Positions 1-8,631 of a stretch of 35,582 nucleotides of DNA are shown here, piece by piece. Below the pieces are notes generated by a model. The model was not told the origin of the DNA. It searched no databases and saw nothing but the letters and a program-made list of their open reading frames with translations. The stretch comes from Chara braunii. Taxonomy: Eukaryota; Streptophyta; Charophyceae; Charales; Characeae. The stretch is taken from positions 1,100,248-1,135,829 of the forward strand of contig BFEA01000070.1 in the NCBI GenBank assembly GCA_003427395.1, in the 5' to 3' direction. Positions within the stretch are counted from its first letter, which is position 1, and each line of letters begins with the position of its first letter. The translations under genes and the position numbers were made by a program.

Positions 1-2233
1 GATAACAATTGGAAGAACCTTAGAAGAACAACTGACCTCGACCTCAGGTCACTTAACGTGAACGGTTTAGCATCAGCCAAGCACACTAAAAGGCAAGCAA
101 TATACGAGCAATTGAAAAGCATTGGGGGTAAGGTATGGCCTGACGCCATCTGTGTGCAGGAAACACATCTGATGGACAATGCAGATCATCACCACATCCA
201 CAAATAGATTTGGCCTCATCAGGCTTTCAGGGCACATGCCCCTAAACCAGCCAGTGCAGGTGTAGCAATATGGTTTCCTCCTGACTCAAAAATTGACCCT
301 CTCTATTGGGAAGTAGACAAGGAGGAAGGGCGATGGGTTTTTCTTTTGGCTATGTTGGAAATTGAAGTGGTGACTATTCTATGTGTGTATGCTCCCAATG
401 AGGTAAGTGAAAGGGCTCGCTTCTTTGAATCCTTAAAGGGCCGTCTACCGGTGGGCATTCCAGTGGTGATGGCAGGGGATTTCAATGCAGCCCCAAATCG
501 GCATTTGGACCGATGGCAGATCCCATCTCCCTGTCCATCGTACATTGAGAAGGATGAGGAAATTATAGAAAGAACATGTCAATCCTTCAACCTTTTTGAT
601 GCATACAGACAACTATTCCCTACCAAACGCACTTTCACGTGTTTCCGAAAAAGTCAAACAATAAAAGCATCTAAGTCTCGTATAGACCTAATACTATTAT
701 CGGAAGAACTGGAGGGTGCGCTCCAAGTAGCAGGGATATTCCCTCGCAGTATCTTCCCAGGTATAGACCACGCTATGACTGTAGTATTGCTGTCTTTCAG
801 AAAAAAGTCTGACCAAGGAAGAGGTTTCTATAAACTAAATACCTCTTTACTACATACAGATAGTTTCAAAGTGTATCTCCATGATGTTTGGTCTTTCTGG
901 AGGGAACAGAAAGAACAAATCAAGGATGATATACGCTGGTTCAACAACGGCCTAATATTTTTAGGTCGTAAATGCAATGAATATTCAAAATTGCTGGCTA
1001 TGCAGTGACATCTGGAAGAAATTGACCTACAAAAGCAACTGCAACAACTACAGCAACAAGAAGAAGAGGCGACCGATGGAGATCAAAAGACTGGAATTTC
1101 CCAAAAAATCAACACACTTGAAGACAAATTATTATCATTTATGGAGCATCGTTGGCAAGGGATCAGAATAAGAGGAAAACTTATGGGATATAACATAGAA
1201 GGTGTCATGGATGCGAGATTTTTTGTCATAGCAAAAGCAAGAACTGGTCGCACAATCATAGAGGCTTTCTATGACCCCCAAGGAGATGACTCCTCTCTAC
1301 TGACGTCGACAGCAGAATGTACAAAAGTAGCTAGGGACGTTTACAAATCCCTCTTCACATTAGAGTGCAAACAGCCGAAAGAGCAAAGGGTTAAAGAAAT
1401 TGAAGAGTTTCTTAAACCTCTAACTAAAACCCTAACGGATCGCCAGGAAGAAATGCTAGAAAACCCCCTCACAAAGGAAGAAATCTGGGCGGCCTTGATG
1501 ATGATGGAGGAAGAAAAAACTCCAGGGATTGATGGCCTACGAAAAGAATTCTGGGAAGTCATGTGGGATTTCTTAGCCCAAGACCTGATGGATTTCTACC
1601 AGACAGTCTGGTCCTCTGGAGGAATGGGAAAAATAGTTGGACAAGGAGTTCTGACCCTCCTATAAAAAAAGGGGGATAAAACAAATATCAGAAATTATAG
1701 ACCAATAACTCTTCTCACAGTGGTTTATAAGTTGGCAGCAAAAGCATTAGCAAACCGTATAATGAAAGTCATCAAGGACATTATTCACCCAACTCAAACT
1801 GGTTTTATTGAAGGAAGGAACATCCAAGACAATATCCTACTAGTAAATGAACTAATTAANCTTTCAAGGCAATCTAAACANAACNCANNTTTCATTTTCA
1901 TTGATTTTGAGAAAGCCTATGATCATGTAGATTGTTTTTTTTNAGAAAAATGNCTTGAAAAGTTTAACTTTGGTCCTAACTTTCGAAAATGGATTGAGAT
2001 CCTTCATACTAACGCTACTACGAGGGTAATGATAAATGGGAACCTAGCCCCCCCTATTGAATTGGAACGATCAGTAAGACAAGGTGATCCAATTGCCCCT
2101 TTCCTCTTCGTCATTATGATGGAGGCCCTCGCCGTAAGCTTGAGATGTAACAAGGACATAAAACGAATTCAGGTCAGCTATGTTCCTGAGGAAGTCATAC
2201 CGGTTTGTTCTCTGTTTGCAAATGACCAGGTGG
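1..2233 (+). mobile_element. LINE (non-LTR retrotransposon), 5'-truncated by the window edge and 3'-truncated
   Basis: One reading frame from base 1 carries an AP-like endonuclease followed by a reverse transcriptase, the order found in L1-clade LINE ORF2. The element enters from outside the window, so ORF1 and the 5' UTR are not visible. There is no 3' UTR or poly(A): homology stops just after RT motif C, where unrelated sequence begins across a copied 26-bp patch. It is a dead copy by stops, a mutated catalytic motif and truncation. Several Ns (1860-1953) lie in the RT part. Confidence 0.9.
1569..1594 (+). repeat. Source copy of a 26-bp direct repeat at the LINE breakpoint
   Basis: These 26 bases inside the LINE linker recur exactly at 2234-2259, where the RT reading stops. 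In the LINE the segment encodes part of FLAQDLMD; at 2234 it bridges to unrelated sequence. Confidence 0.9.
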
Positions 2234-2259
2234 TTTCTTAGCCCAAGACCTGATGGATT
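2234..2259 (+). repeat. Second copy of the 26-bp repeat, bridging the LINE to a foreign module
   Basis: Identical to 1569-1594. It lies directly after the FAND motif of the RT and directly before the repeat-bearing ORF at 2258 onward. This is what a template switch or a microhomology-mediated join would leave; an assembly chimera would look similar. Confidence 0.9.
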
Positions 2260-2725
2260 CAAACCGCATGACTCTGTCGCCGTGAACAACTTCGTCGGCT
2301 ACAAGAGAGACGCTCCCAAACCGGAGTTCAAACCGCATGACTCTGTCGCCGTAAACAGTTTCGTCGTGTTTCGCACGCCCGACGAGTATGTTGAAAAAGG
2401 CTGCACATTTTGGATAGGGCGTGTTATGGAGCGGGATGATAGTCGTATCCGCGTCAAGTACTGGACACCTTGTGGAAGGGATCGCGACTTATCGAAGCTG
2501 TATGCAGACGTATGGGCAAAGACGTGGAAGGTTGAAACTGAATCCGACAAAGGATGGCAAGACCTCGACGCCGTTGTGTGGGCATGGGCCAGCAACAAAC
2601 CATACGAGACTGGTATGCGGATCCCTAAGCGAGACGCTCTCAATGCACAGTTGTCGCTGGCCGTCCCTGATAAGATGTCCGTGTCAACGGTCGATATGAG
2701 ATCTGATTCAGACACATCTGTGTAG
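2243..2725 (+). CDS. Uncharacterised open frame with a small FW.GRV / YWTP domain (partial, no start)
   Basis: The frame is open without stops from the LINE junction to TAG at 2723-2725, about 160 codons, and has no credible ATG of its own; the upstream Met codons lie in out-of-frame LINE sequence. Two in-frame copies of FKPHDSVAVN (from 2258 and 2327, 69 bp apart) precede a compact segment with FWIGRVMERDD, IRVKYWTP and WQDLDAVVWAW, then a polar tail rich in Ser and Asp. The alternation of aromatic and basic residues resembles small SH3/Tudor- or BAH-like barrels found at the ends of transposon proteins. That is a resemblance only and I do not recognise the family. It is likely the 3' end of a mobile-element gene. 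Intact coding next to a dead LINE suggests a separate, younger origin. Confidence 0.45.
   Translation, partial: PRPDGFKPHDSVAVNNFVGYKRDAPKPEFKPHDSVAVNSFVVFRTPDEYVEKGCTFWIGRVMERDDSRIRVKYWTPCGRDRDLSKLYADVWAKTWKVETESDKGWQDLDAVVWAWASNKPYETGMRIPKRDALNAQLSLAVPDKMSVSTVDMRSDSDTSV
2258..2365 (+). repeat. Two direct repeats of about 39 bp, in frame
   Basis: 2258-2296 and 2327-2365 are near-identical with a 69-bp period (23 codons), so the duplication preserves the reading frame and duplicates the peptide FKPHDSVAVN. Confidence 0.85.
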
Positions 2726-3405
2726 ACGTGACGAGGGAAGGAGTATGAGTGACGATCATATGTTCAATACAAACAACACAAAGCACATCGTTGATTGTTC
2801 GATTGAATTGCATTTTTCTCTTTTTTTTGTTGTGTTTAGAATGTCTGCATCGTCGGATGGTTTTCCTAAATTTTTATGAACTCCTTTAATAGTTCTAAAA
2901 AAAACGAAGGAGATTAATGATGGGATCTACGACTATGGTGCTGATTGGTGACTTGACTGGTATTTGCCTTAGTCCTGAGTCCCAGTGGTTTTTGAATAGA
3001 CGAGGCCAGAACGACGTTGGTCGGTGTTGAGGCTTGGTTGCGCTGCCCTGTAATTCCAGTTGTACGAGGGCATGCGACATGGTAGAGAGATCTGGGGAGT
3101 TGTCGAAGGTGGATGACACTCTAATGTCTTTTGGTGAGTTGATGCCTAGTCGATGCTGGCCGGAGCTAGGGCGGGTCGCTTTGCCCTGTGGCCTAGCAGG
3201 TGGGGGGGGGGTTGGGTCACTCTGTAACCTAGCAGTTGGGGGCATGAGGCCTTGTAGAGATTGTGCATCGGGATATAAGGGTGAGACATGTAGGGTTCGA
3301 CTGCTTAAAGGCCCTAAGGCAGGTGTTTTCTTTTTTCGTTCTGAATGCTCCTTTGATCCGAGCTTTGGGGGATAAATAATTTTATGTTCTTGTACAGTTG
3401 TCATT
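2726..3405. other. No gene seen; T-rich then G-rich spacer
   Basis: After the stop at 2725 come T-rich runs (about 2815-2830) that could be a 3' UTR of the preceding ORF, then a G-rich stretch around 3180-3250. The open frames here look like composition effects without motifs. Confidence 0.5.
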
Positions 3406-3569
3406 CTTAGCCGAAGTCAGGTAATGACCCCGGTATCTCAAGGATTTCTCCATAAATTTCTCAATTTCTCAATATGATCTTGAATGGGACGTTGGGCCCA
3501 ATTCCCAGCAAGTGTTGCTCCCCACAAATAGATTGGAGCATGTTCCAAAAAAAAAAAAAAAAAAAAAAA
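3406..3569 (+). mobile_element. SINE-like element, copy A (longest, with poly(A) tail)
   Basis: The head TTAGCCGAAGTCAGGTAATG and the core GGGACGTTGGGCCCAATTCC, CCCACAAATAGATTGGAG are followed by about 23 A (3547-3569). The same head and core occur at 19091 (copy C); the core alone occurs at 3964 (copy B) and, reversed, near 20128 (copy D). About 164 bp, non-coding, A-tailed and dispersed in both orientations fits a SINE. The head has a weak likeness to a pol III A box (TAGCCGAAG..AGG), but no clear B box is visible, so a tRNA origin is unproven. Confidence 0.7.
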
Positions 3570-3699
3570 GGTATTAGACAAATAAAATAACTGCACAATC
3601 CTCATGATAGAGGATTTCCATAGAACAAAATGACCTGCCCCAAGGCCCAACACCTCCACATGAACCCAAAGTTCACCACCCTTCATGCATCAATTTGAA

Positions 3700-4325
3700 A
3701 TGAAATGAATGACTCAAAGAATGAAATGCGATAGTTATGAAGTTTCAAAACGGATTGCAGGTTGTTGTGGCTGGAGCGGCTTTTAGGAAAGAACATAAGG
3801 AAGACTTCACAGAGTGGTTCTACTTCAACTGGTTCTTATGCTGAGGGATTGTAGAATAGTGTTGAGTTGATAGCTAAACATGGAGTAGGTTGCAACACGG
3901 ATCGAGAAAGAGGGTGTGTGTTGTGGAATTTGAGTCAATGGTTGATTCGAAATGAGGAGGGACGCGCTGGGTCTGGTTCCCAGCATGTGCTGCCCCCCAT
4001 GAATAGATTGGAGTAATTGTTCAAAAAAAAAAAAGAAAAAAAAAAGGAGGGACAAGATTGAAGTACTTGCTGTGATCGAGACATCTTAACCTTTATTGAA
4101 GGTTGTTGGCTACCAGAATTACAAGGAAGGTCAAAAAACGTCATGGGCGTAATTTTGTTGTTGTTAGCACTTGGAAGAGAGTTTTGAGTAATTTTGGTCG
4201 CTGATTTCAACTTCGAGGTTGAGAAGGTACTCAGAGTCTTTGCCAAACCAGTAAAGTTCAGATCTATCATCGAGCTTATCTCAATAAGGCAATTGCTATA
4301 GGTGTTATGAAGAACAAACAAGCTT
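3700..4325 (-). pseudogene. Probable tyrosine recombinase remnant, interrupted by a SINE-like insert
   Basis: On the minus strand, 4325-4054 reads EISSMIDLNFTGLAKTL, a basic stretch and NNNKITPMTF, like the core-binding domain of DIRS recombinases that ends in (K).P(I/V)TP. PSIKVKMSRSQQVLQS follows, similar to the (S)K.DQ block. SINE-like copy B and one 8-bp duplication then intervene. Beyond it, 3690-3810 reads SFLKAAPATTTCNPF and SLSHS, which could be a decayed HxxR...GH block (H-S-F-R expected). The catalytic Arg, His and Tyr cannot all be placed. The position after RNase H on the same strand supports the call. Confidence 0.5.
3964..4045 (+). mobile_element. SINE-like element, copy B (5'-truncated), with 8-bp target duplication
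   Basis: The core GCGCTGGGTCTGGTTCCCAG, then AATAGATTGGAG and an A-rich tail are flanked by GGAGGGAC at 3956-3963 and 4046-4053. The GGGAC part is also SINE consensus, so the duplication may include microhomology. It interrupts the recombinase-like frame on the minus strand and is therefore younger than that element. Confidence 0.72.
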
Positions 4326-4759
4326 ATTTTATTACCAAAGACAAGATATACTTGCTTTTAGAATGCATTTGAAATTCATACGCACACATAATAATTTAGA
4401 GTATGCAGAATCACTTCAAGATCTCTGCATCATGACTAATCTCTGGGCGAGTTGACAGCGAGGTGTAAAAGGGATCCGTCTAGAAGGAAATGAGATTGAT
4501 GTCCAAATCCACTTAGCTTAACATAGATATACCAAAATTCAGAGGAGAGGAAAATCCGTAGTAATGAAACTGAAGAATCCACATGCGAAAGGTGATATTA
4601 TTCTTGAATTGTATGAAGAACTCGGAAGATGCTATAGTCGACTGGTGAGAATCTTAGAGGACGTTTTATCTTTTGTGACCGAGTGGATTGACTTTGAATG
4701 CCTTCAACAAAACCTTGAAGATTTGGTTCGAGCGAGATGGGCTAGAAGACTTCGGTAGT

Positions 4760-5240
4760 AGTCATAGTTTTTGGGTGGGTGGCGTTCGTGAAGGCATCCG
4801 CCGAGGATGGACGTTGGAGCCGACATTGATCCAAGCATCCTGTAAGAAAAATCCTTCATACTCAAGAAACTCAGCAACAACGAGATCTTTCGAGCCATTA
4901 ACCAAAAAGTTTAAGGATTGAGAGTTCTTTTTGGAACTCAAACGCTTGGTCTGCATGAGGAAGGAACCTCTCAAAAGTTCCGGAACATCTCATGGCTGCC
5001 ACGATAGGTGACCATGACGCCTTGAGAGTCAAAGGAGTGACCAACAAGTGTTCCCCACCAAAAATCTTCATGCGTTTCACCACTTGACATAGCAAAGAAG
5101 TTTCAGGAAAGACTCATAAGTAAGAATCCATATGGAATAAGCTTCATGAAAGAGTCATAAGAAAGAATCCATATGGCATTTTCGTTCATTCAACGATAGA
5201 GCATTCACATCATTGCATTCATCGCACCACAATTTAGAGA
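4760..5240 (-). pseudogene. Post-RNase H region of the DIRS-like element
   Basis: Minus-strand frames give GGEHLLVTPLTLKASWSP and FERFLPHADQAFEFQKE (about 4900-5050), preceded by broken pieces from about 5240. In DIRS-type polyproteins the region after RNase H carries a V.P.W...W.P-like block; the match is partial. A further open piece covers 4704-4898. No methyltransferase motif was recognised. Confidence 0.5.
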
Positions 5241-5279
5241 CAGAACCACGAGAAACAAGGTGAGTTTGTGAGGTTAAAA

Positions 5280-6905
5280 AATCGATCGAAGACATTTAGA
5301 TTTTTGGATGATTTGCCTAACAAGATAAGGGGCGAGACCCAAGTCTATAGGATCCTTCCACTTTGAAAGGGTGTCAGCCTCATAATTCAGGGAGTGAGGA
5401 ACCCATATGGGTTTGAATGGATGCAATTTGCCTAAGAAAAAAATTCAATCTTGCATTTGACGATTTCCATTTTTTTGGAATGGTAATTACTCCAACAACC
5501 AATATAATTGAACGCACAATTCTCATACGGAAAAGAGAAGTGCTTGCGGATGAAGGAGAAAGCGGATAATACCCCAAAACTTTATCTATGAGTATTTGAG
5601 GTTTCGATCCAATCATTCGGGAGGAGAAAGTTTAGTCGTTCCTTCTTATCTTGGTTTGGGTAGATGATTGCCCCAATTACATGATTCAAAACATCGGTTT
5701 GGATGATTAACTTAATGAGTTTAACCCTTCAGGTCCTACCTGGAATGTGGAGAATGTTGACAATCCACCAATTTAGATCACTCAGACTGAGAGAAAACTT
5801 CATCCCAAGGATAAGGCCTAATGATTTGATGAAGATAGAAAAAAAATGTGACAACAGATTGAAAAACATTAGAGAGAACCACAAATTTATCAACAATGGA
5901 AGCAATTTCTTTGTTGGGAGCTATTGGTCTAGTCAACAAGATTTGAATGAACTACAAATTCGAAGAGTTTTTTTTTTCGGAATAGATGTCAATTTAAAAT
6001 GGAAGTTCACATTGAAGCCAAAGAATTTTGTGCATTGGAAAGAGAGAAATGAAAATTTAGTAAGACTTAGAAAAAATCATAGTTTGTAGAGTAGACATGT
6101 GTAGTCATGAATACAATTTTTTAGCACCATGAGAAAATCATCAATGGAGGAAAAAATGCAGTTTGATTTTATTTTGAGGACAATCATTAATTCTTACACC
6201 GCGAAAGTAAAGATTCAGCAAGCGGATGAAATCCCAAAACATAAAGTTGTGAAGTGAAAGAATCGATTTTTCCATTCAAAAGTAAGATAGTCTCTAAAAT
6301 CCTTATTGACTTTGATACGGTAATAACCATTTTTCATGTCACTGGATTGTTGGAACATGCAACCGAGACATCAGAAATGAACTCGTTGTGAAATGTAGGA
6401 AAGGTAATGAAGAGGTTGACAAATCTTAGATCCATCATAAATCGTTTCTTGAGTGAACTCTCAATGACAAAAATAAGATTAATGATGATTGGTGATGTGG
6501 TTCATAGATTATCCCTTGGCTAAGTAAAGCCTCAAAAATAACATCTACAAATGATTGGTTTTCCTCAGACAGGTCACAAGTAAGAAAATAAGTGGGAGGA
6601 GGTTCTTTTCCTTTCAAAATGTCTTCAAATTCTTGAGCCTTCATAATATTTTAACCATCCTCCAAACTTTTTCTATCATGCTAAGGTCATTGTGACCAGT
6701 TCCATCAAATTTCAAATAAACCCCTTCCTTCATCCAATTGAGGACACTTTTGGAATTTTTTTTGTTGGATGTTGGATTTATCCAACAACTCCCTCTATTT
6801 ATCCCAATGATTGAAAAACGATGCAACCCTGAAATTTCCAGGTTAGTTGAGTCATTCTTGAACTTTTGATAGTAGTTAAAAAACACAAGTGACTTGAACA
6901 ATCGA
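5280..6905 (-). pseudogene. DIRS-like reverse transcriptase / RNase H remnant
   Basis: Minus-strand fragments in changing frames show EALLSQGIIYEP (near 6540), RFMMDLRFVN (about 6415-6447), motif A DMKNGYYRIKV (near 6338), LTFEWKNRFFHF, motif B CFGISSA (about 6220-6246) and motif C S-IDD-FL (6128-6148, family YLDDFL). These are followed by a FFGFNVN...IPKKK thumb segment, SLSDLNWWIVNI (about 5752-5788), RNase H start QTDVLNHVIGAI (about 5690) and RNase H end PHSLNYEADTLSKWKDP (about 5350-5400). The TFEW..RF.F..L.FG..SA pattern and the LNWW connector are typical of DIRS-type elements, not of Gypsy or Copia. At least one stop sits in motif B and frameshifts flank motif A. The enzyme is dead. 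Confidence 0.75.
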
Positions 6906-7823
6906 TGACAATTGGTTTAATATGGATAAGAGTTGCTTGAAAGATGACAATTGCTCAACCCTTATTAGTCCTTCTTCGATCTTCATACTCCCTTCGTAAG
7001 TTCTGGTACTTGTAATTCTACCTTAATCCTTGCTTGTTTTTGTCCTTTCTTGCCTGGTGCTCAGATGATGGTCTGCAAATGTATGATAGAAAATTAACTT
7101 TAACCAACTTATCTTAAAAAGTTAAAATTAAAATTTCCACCGGAAAAAAACCGTAGGGTATAGATAAGGCGCCCTGAAAGAAAACCCGTTGATTTACATG
7201 GATGATAAATTTCTCCTCCTTTTGACCGTTGATTTTTGTTTTTTTTTATATTATTATTTTTGGCAGGCGCCTACCGAAAAAAGTCGAGGGGCTTGATATA
7301 ATGCCCCTAAGGTGTGTCGATAGCAATTTACCTTTTTGCGGCCTTGTAATCTCCGTCGCTCCAAACCTTTAAAATCATTGGTAAAACTTTATTTATTTAT
7401 TTATTTATTTATTTTTAAGCCAGGCTACCGGCCTGGTTGCCCGGGTCACCCTGTTTTCCTGGGCAGCCTGGCTGTACAAGGACCATGACAGGTCCCTACA
7501 AAAAAACAGGAAAAAAAACAAAATCCAAAAACCATTTAAAAAACATATGTTATGTATAAAATATATTGAACAACTTTTGACTCAAGATCACAACAAAATT
7601 ATTTACCAAATTTAAAATAAAAAATAAAATTAAAAAATAGTTCTTATTTTTTTATTTTAAATTTGTTTTTGGCCCGGGCGGGCAAGTGCTCGCGGGGCAC
7701 AAGGCCCAATCCAGTCCACTAGGGCATGTGATATAGGCACTCTTCCCTAGTAGCCTTGTTGCTGACCGCTTCATCTATTGGTGTAGAGCTAGTAATTATT
7801 GTGAATAATTGAGACTTTTGCAA
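6906..7823. other. No gene seen; AT-rich with a (TTTA)n tract and a GC-rich hairpin
   Basis: Contains (TTTA)n at about 7388-7416 and an inverted repeat AGCCAGGCT (7418-7426) / AGCCTGGCT (7465-7473) in a GC island. A second GC island lies at 7670-7700, and the stretch between the islands is strongly AT-rich. It may be the spacer between ORF1 and RT of the DIRS-like element, or a small decayed transposon. Confidence 0.4.
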
Positions 7824-8126
7824 CTAGTCTCTAACGTTGGGGGGAAACAAGGAATCACATGACTTCTTTGCAACACAATCAGTGTCATTAGCAAAGGTCT
7901 TCGCCTCATCCTTGCCTGAACCATACTTAGTATATGTCAGGTGTACCATCTTGGCTAAACCTTTGACAATGATATCAATATGCCTACCCCAAGGAGGAGC
8001 TTGATAAATGCGATACAAATAGTCAACCTCTCCCGCTGCTATTGGACATTTTGGGTTCAACTCTTGAGTGATCTTGAGGAACATATTATTAATCTTTGCT
8101 TCATCGGATGAATTGAGATCATACAT
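7824..8126 (-). CDS. Hypothetical ORF, 100 aa (possible ORF1 piece of the DIRS-like element)
   Basis: An open minus-strand frame starts at ATG 8126 and ends at 7824. The upstream codons continue in frame with an acidic stretch (TDSDGKDVK). The protein has a mixed, protein-like composition (AGEVDYLYRIYQAPPWGRH, DIIVKGLAKMVHL) and no motif I can name. It lies upstream of, and on the same strand as, the DIRS-like RT, where ORF1 of such elements sits. That placement is the only functional hint. Confidence 0.3.
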   Translation of the reverse strand: MYDLNSSDEAKINNMFLKITQELNPKCPIAAGEVDYLYRIYQAPPWGRHIDIIVKGLAKMVHLTYTKYGSGKDEAKTFANDTDCVAKKSCDSLFPPNVRD

Positions 8127-8337
8127 TTTGACGTCCTTACCGTCAGAGTCGGTAAATCTTCTAGAATGCTTTGCTCTTAGATACTAACGTTTACTTCTTT
8201 TTTTTAGTGCGACTATCTTGATTGATGACTCCAGGTCACTCTCCGACAGTTCTTCATCATCTCAATTCAGTAACTATCATTTTTCCAGTACTCATTTTTT
8301 TCGATGGTGGATTGATTTTGATGAGGAGGAGGGAAGC

Positions 8338-8631
8338 CTAAAAAAGCAGTTCCAGAGTGTCCTCCCTCTTGACTTCATAGAAGACGTCATCCAACTTCGC
8401 GACCGATTCATAAATTTTTGTAAGAACCAGGGCTGCGTACAAATTATTCGTCGGGATGTTACAAAAAACCAGGTCAGTGGTCGCGACAAGGATATCCGCA
8501 TCCCTGAACCAAATAAAGATAGTTGTGCACCAGTTTTCAAGCTTCGATATTGCTTCTGAGATCGGGAAGGCCGTTTTTTTGCAAAGGATTTTCCTTGTGC
8601 ACAAGTTTTCAAGCTTCGAATGCAAAGCCAC
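8338..8631 (-). CDS. Hypothetical ORF, 97 aa, same strand as the DIRS-like element
   Basis: Minus-strand frame beginning ATG at 8631. It includes two similar KLEN(L/W)CT segments encoded by a 25-bp direct repeat, then ADILVATTDLVFCNIP and a charged C-terminus. No family recognised. The plus strand of the same interval is also open (8218-8559), so the coding strand is uncertain. It may be a further ORF1 fragment. Confidence 0.25.
   Translation of the reverse strand: MALHSKLENLCTRKILCKKTAFPISEAISKLENWCTTIFIWFRDADILVATTDLVFCNIPTNNLYAALVLTKIYESVAKLDDVFYEVKREDTLELLF
8523..8619. repeat. 25-bp direct repeats 8523-8547 and 8595-8619
   Basis: Both read TTGTGCAC.AGTTTTCAAGC with 24 of 25 positions identical, 72 bp apart, consistent with a local duplication. 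Confidence 0.85.

Larger units (their letters stand above)
1..2241 (+). pseudogene. LINE ORF2 remnant: endonuclease + reverse transcriptase
   Basis: Frame 1 is open apart from stops at 205-207 (TAG), 1006-1008 (TGA) and 1663-1665 (TAA), and ends in TAG at 2239-2241. Endonuclease motifs in order are LNVNGL (about residue 18), QETHL with the metal-binding Glu at 160-162, YAPNE, GDFNAAP (about 475-495), SRIDLIL and a terminal DH. A coiled Gln/Glu-rich linker follows (about 1010-1140). The RT shows RPITLL, FIDFEKAYDHV (motif A) and RQGDP.AP (motif B). Motif C reads F-A-N-D at 2215-2226 where the family has [YF]ADD, so the first catalytic Asp is lost. The enzyme would nick target DNA and prime reverse transcription of its own RNA. 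The thumb and C-terminal domains are missing. Family assignment is firm; the exact clade is not. Confidence 0.88.
3690..6905 (-). mobile_element. Fossil DIRS-like tyrosine-recombinase retroelement
   Basis: Read on the minus strand the segment gives, in order, a pre-RT region, an RT of the DIRS/Ngaro style, a WW-containing connector, RNase H, a post-RNase H region and then a segment resembling a tyrosine recombinase. No integrase or LTR is seen. Frameshifts and stops are scattered throughout, so it is old. SINE-like copy B is inserted in the recombinase part. Terminal repeats (split direct or inverted, as in DIRS/Ngaro elements) were not found, so both ends are uncertain; ORFs up to 8631 may be its ORF1. 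The RT and RNase H match is strong by motif, the recombinase match weaker. Confidence 0.68.

Noticed and set aside
7418-7740. GC-rich hairpin and second GC island around an AT-rich core as a hAT-like element
   Set aside because: The ends do not pair convincingly at distance and no 8-bp duplication flanks them, unlike the clear case at 34487.
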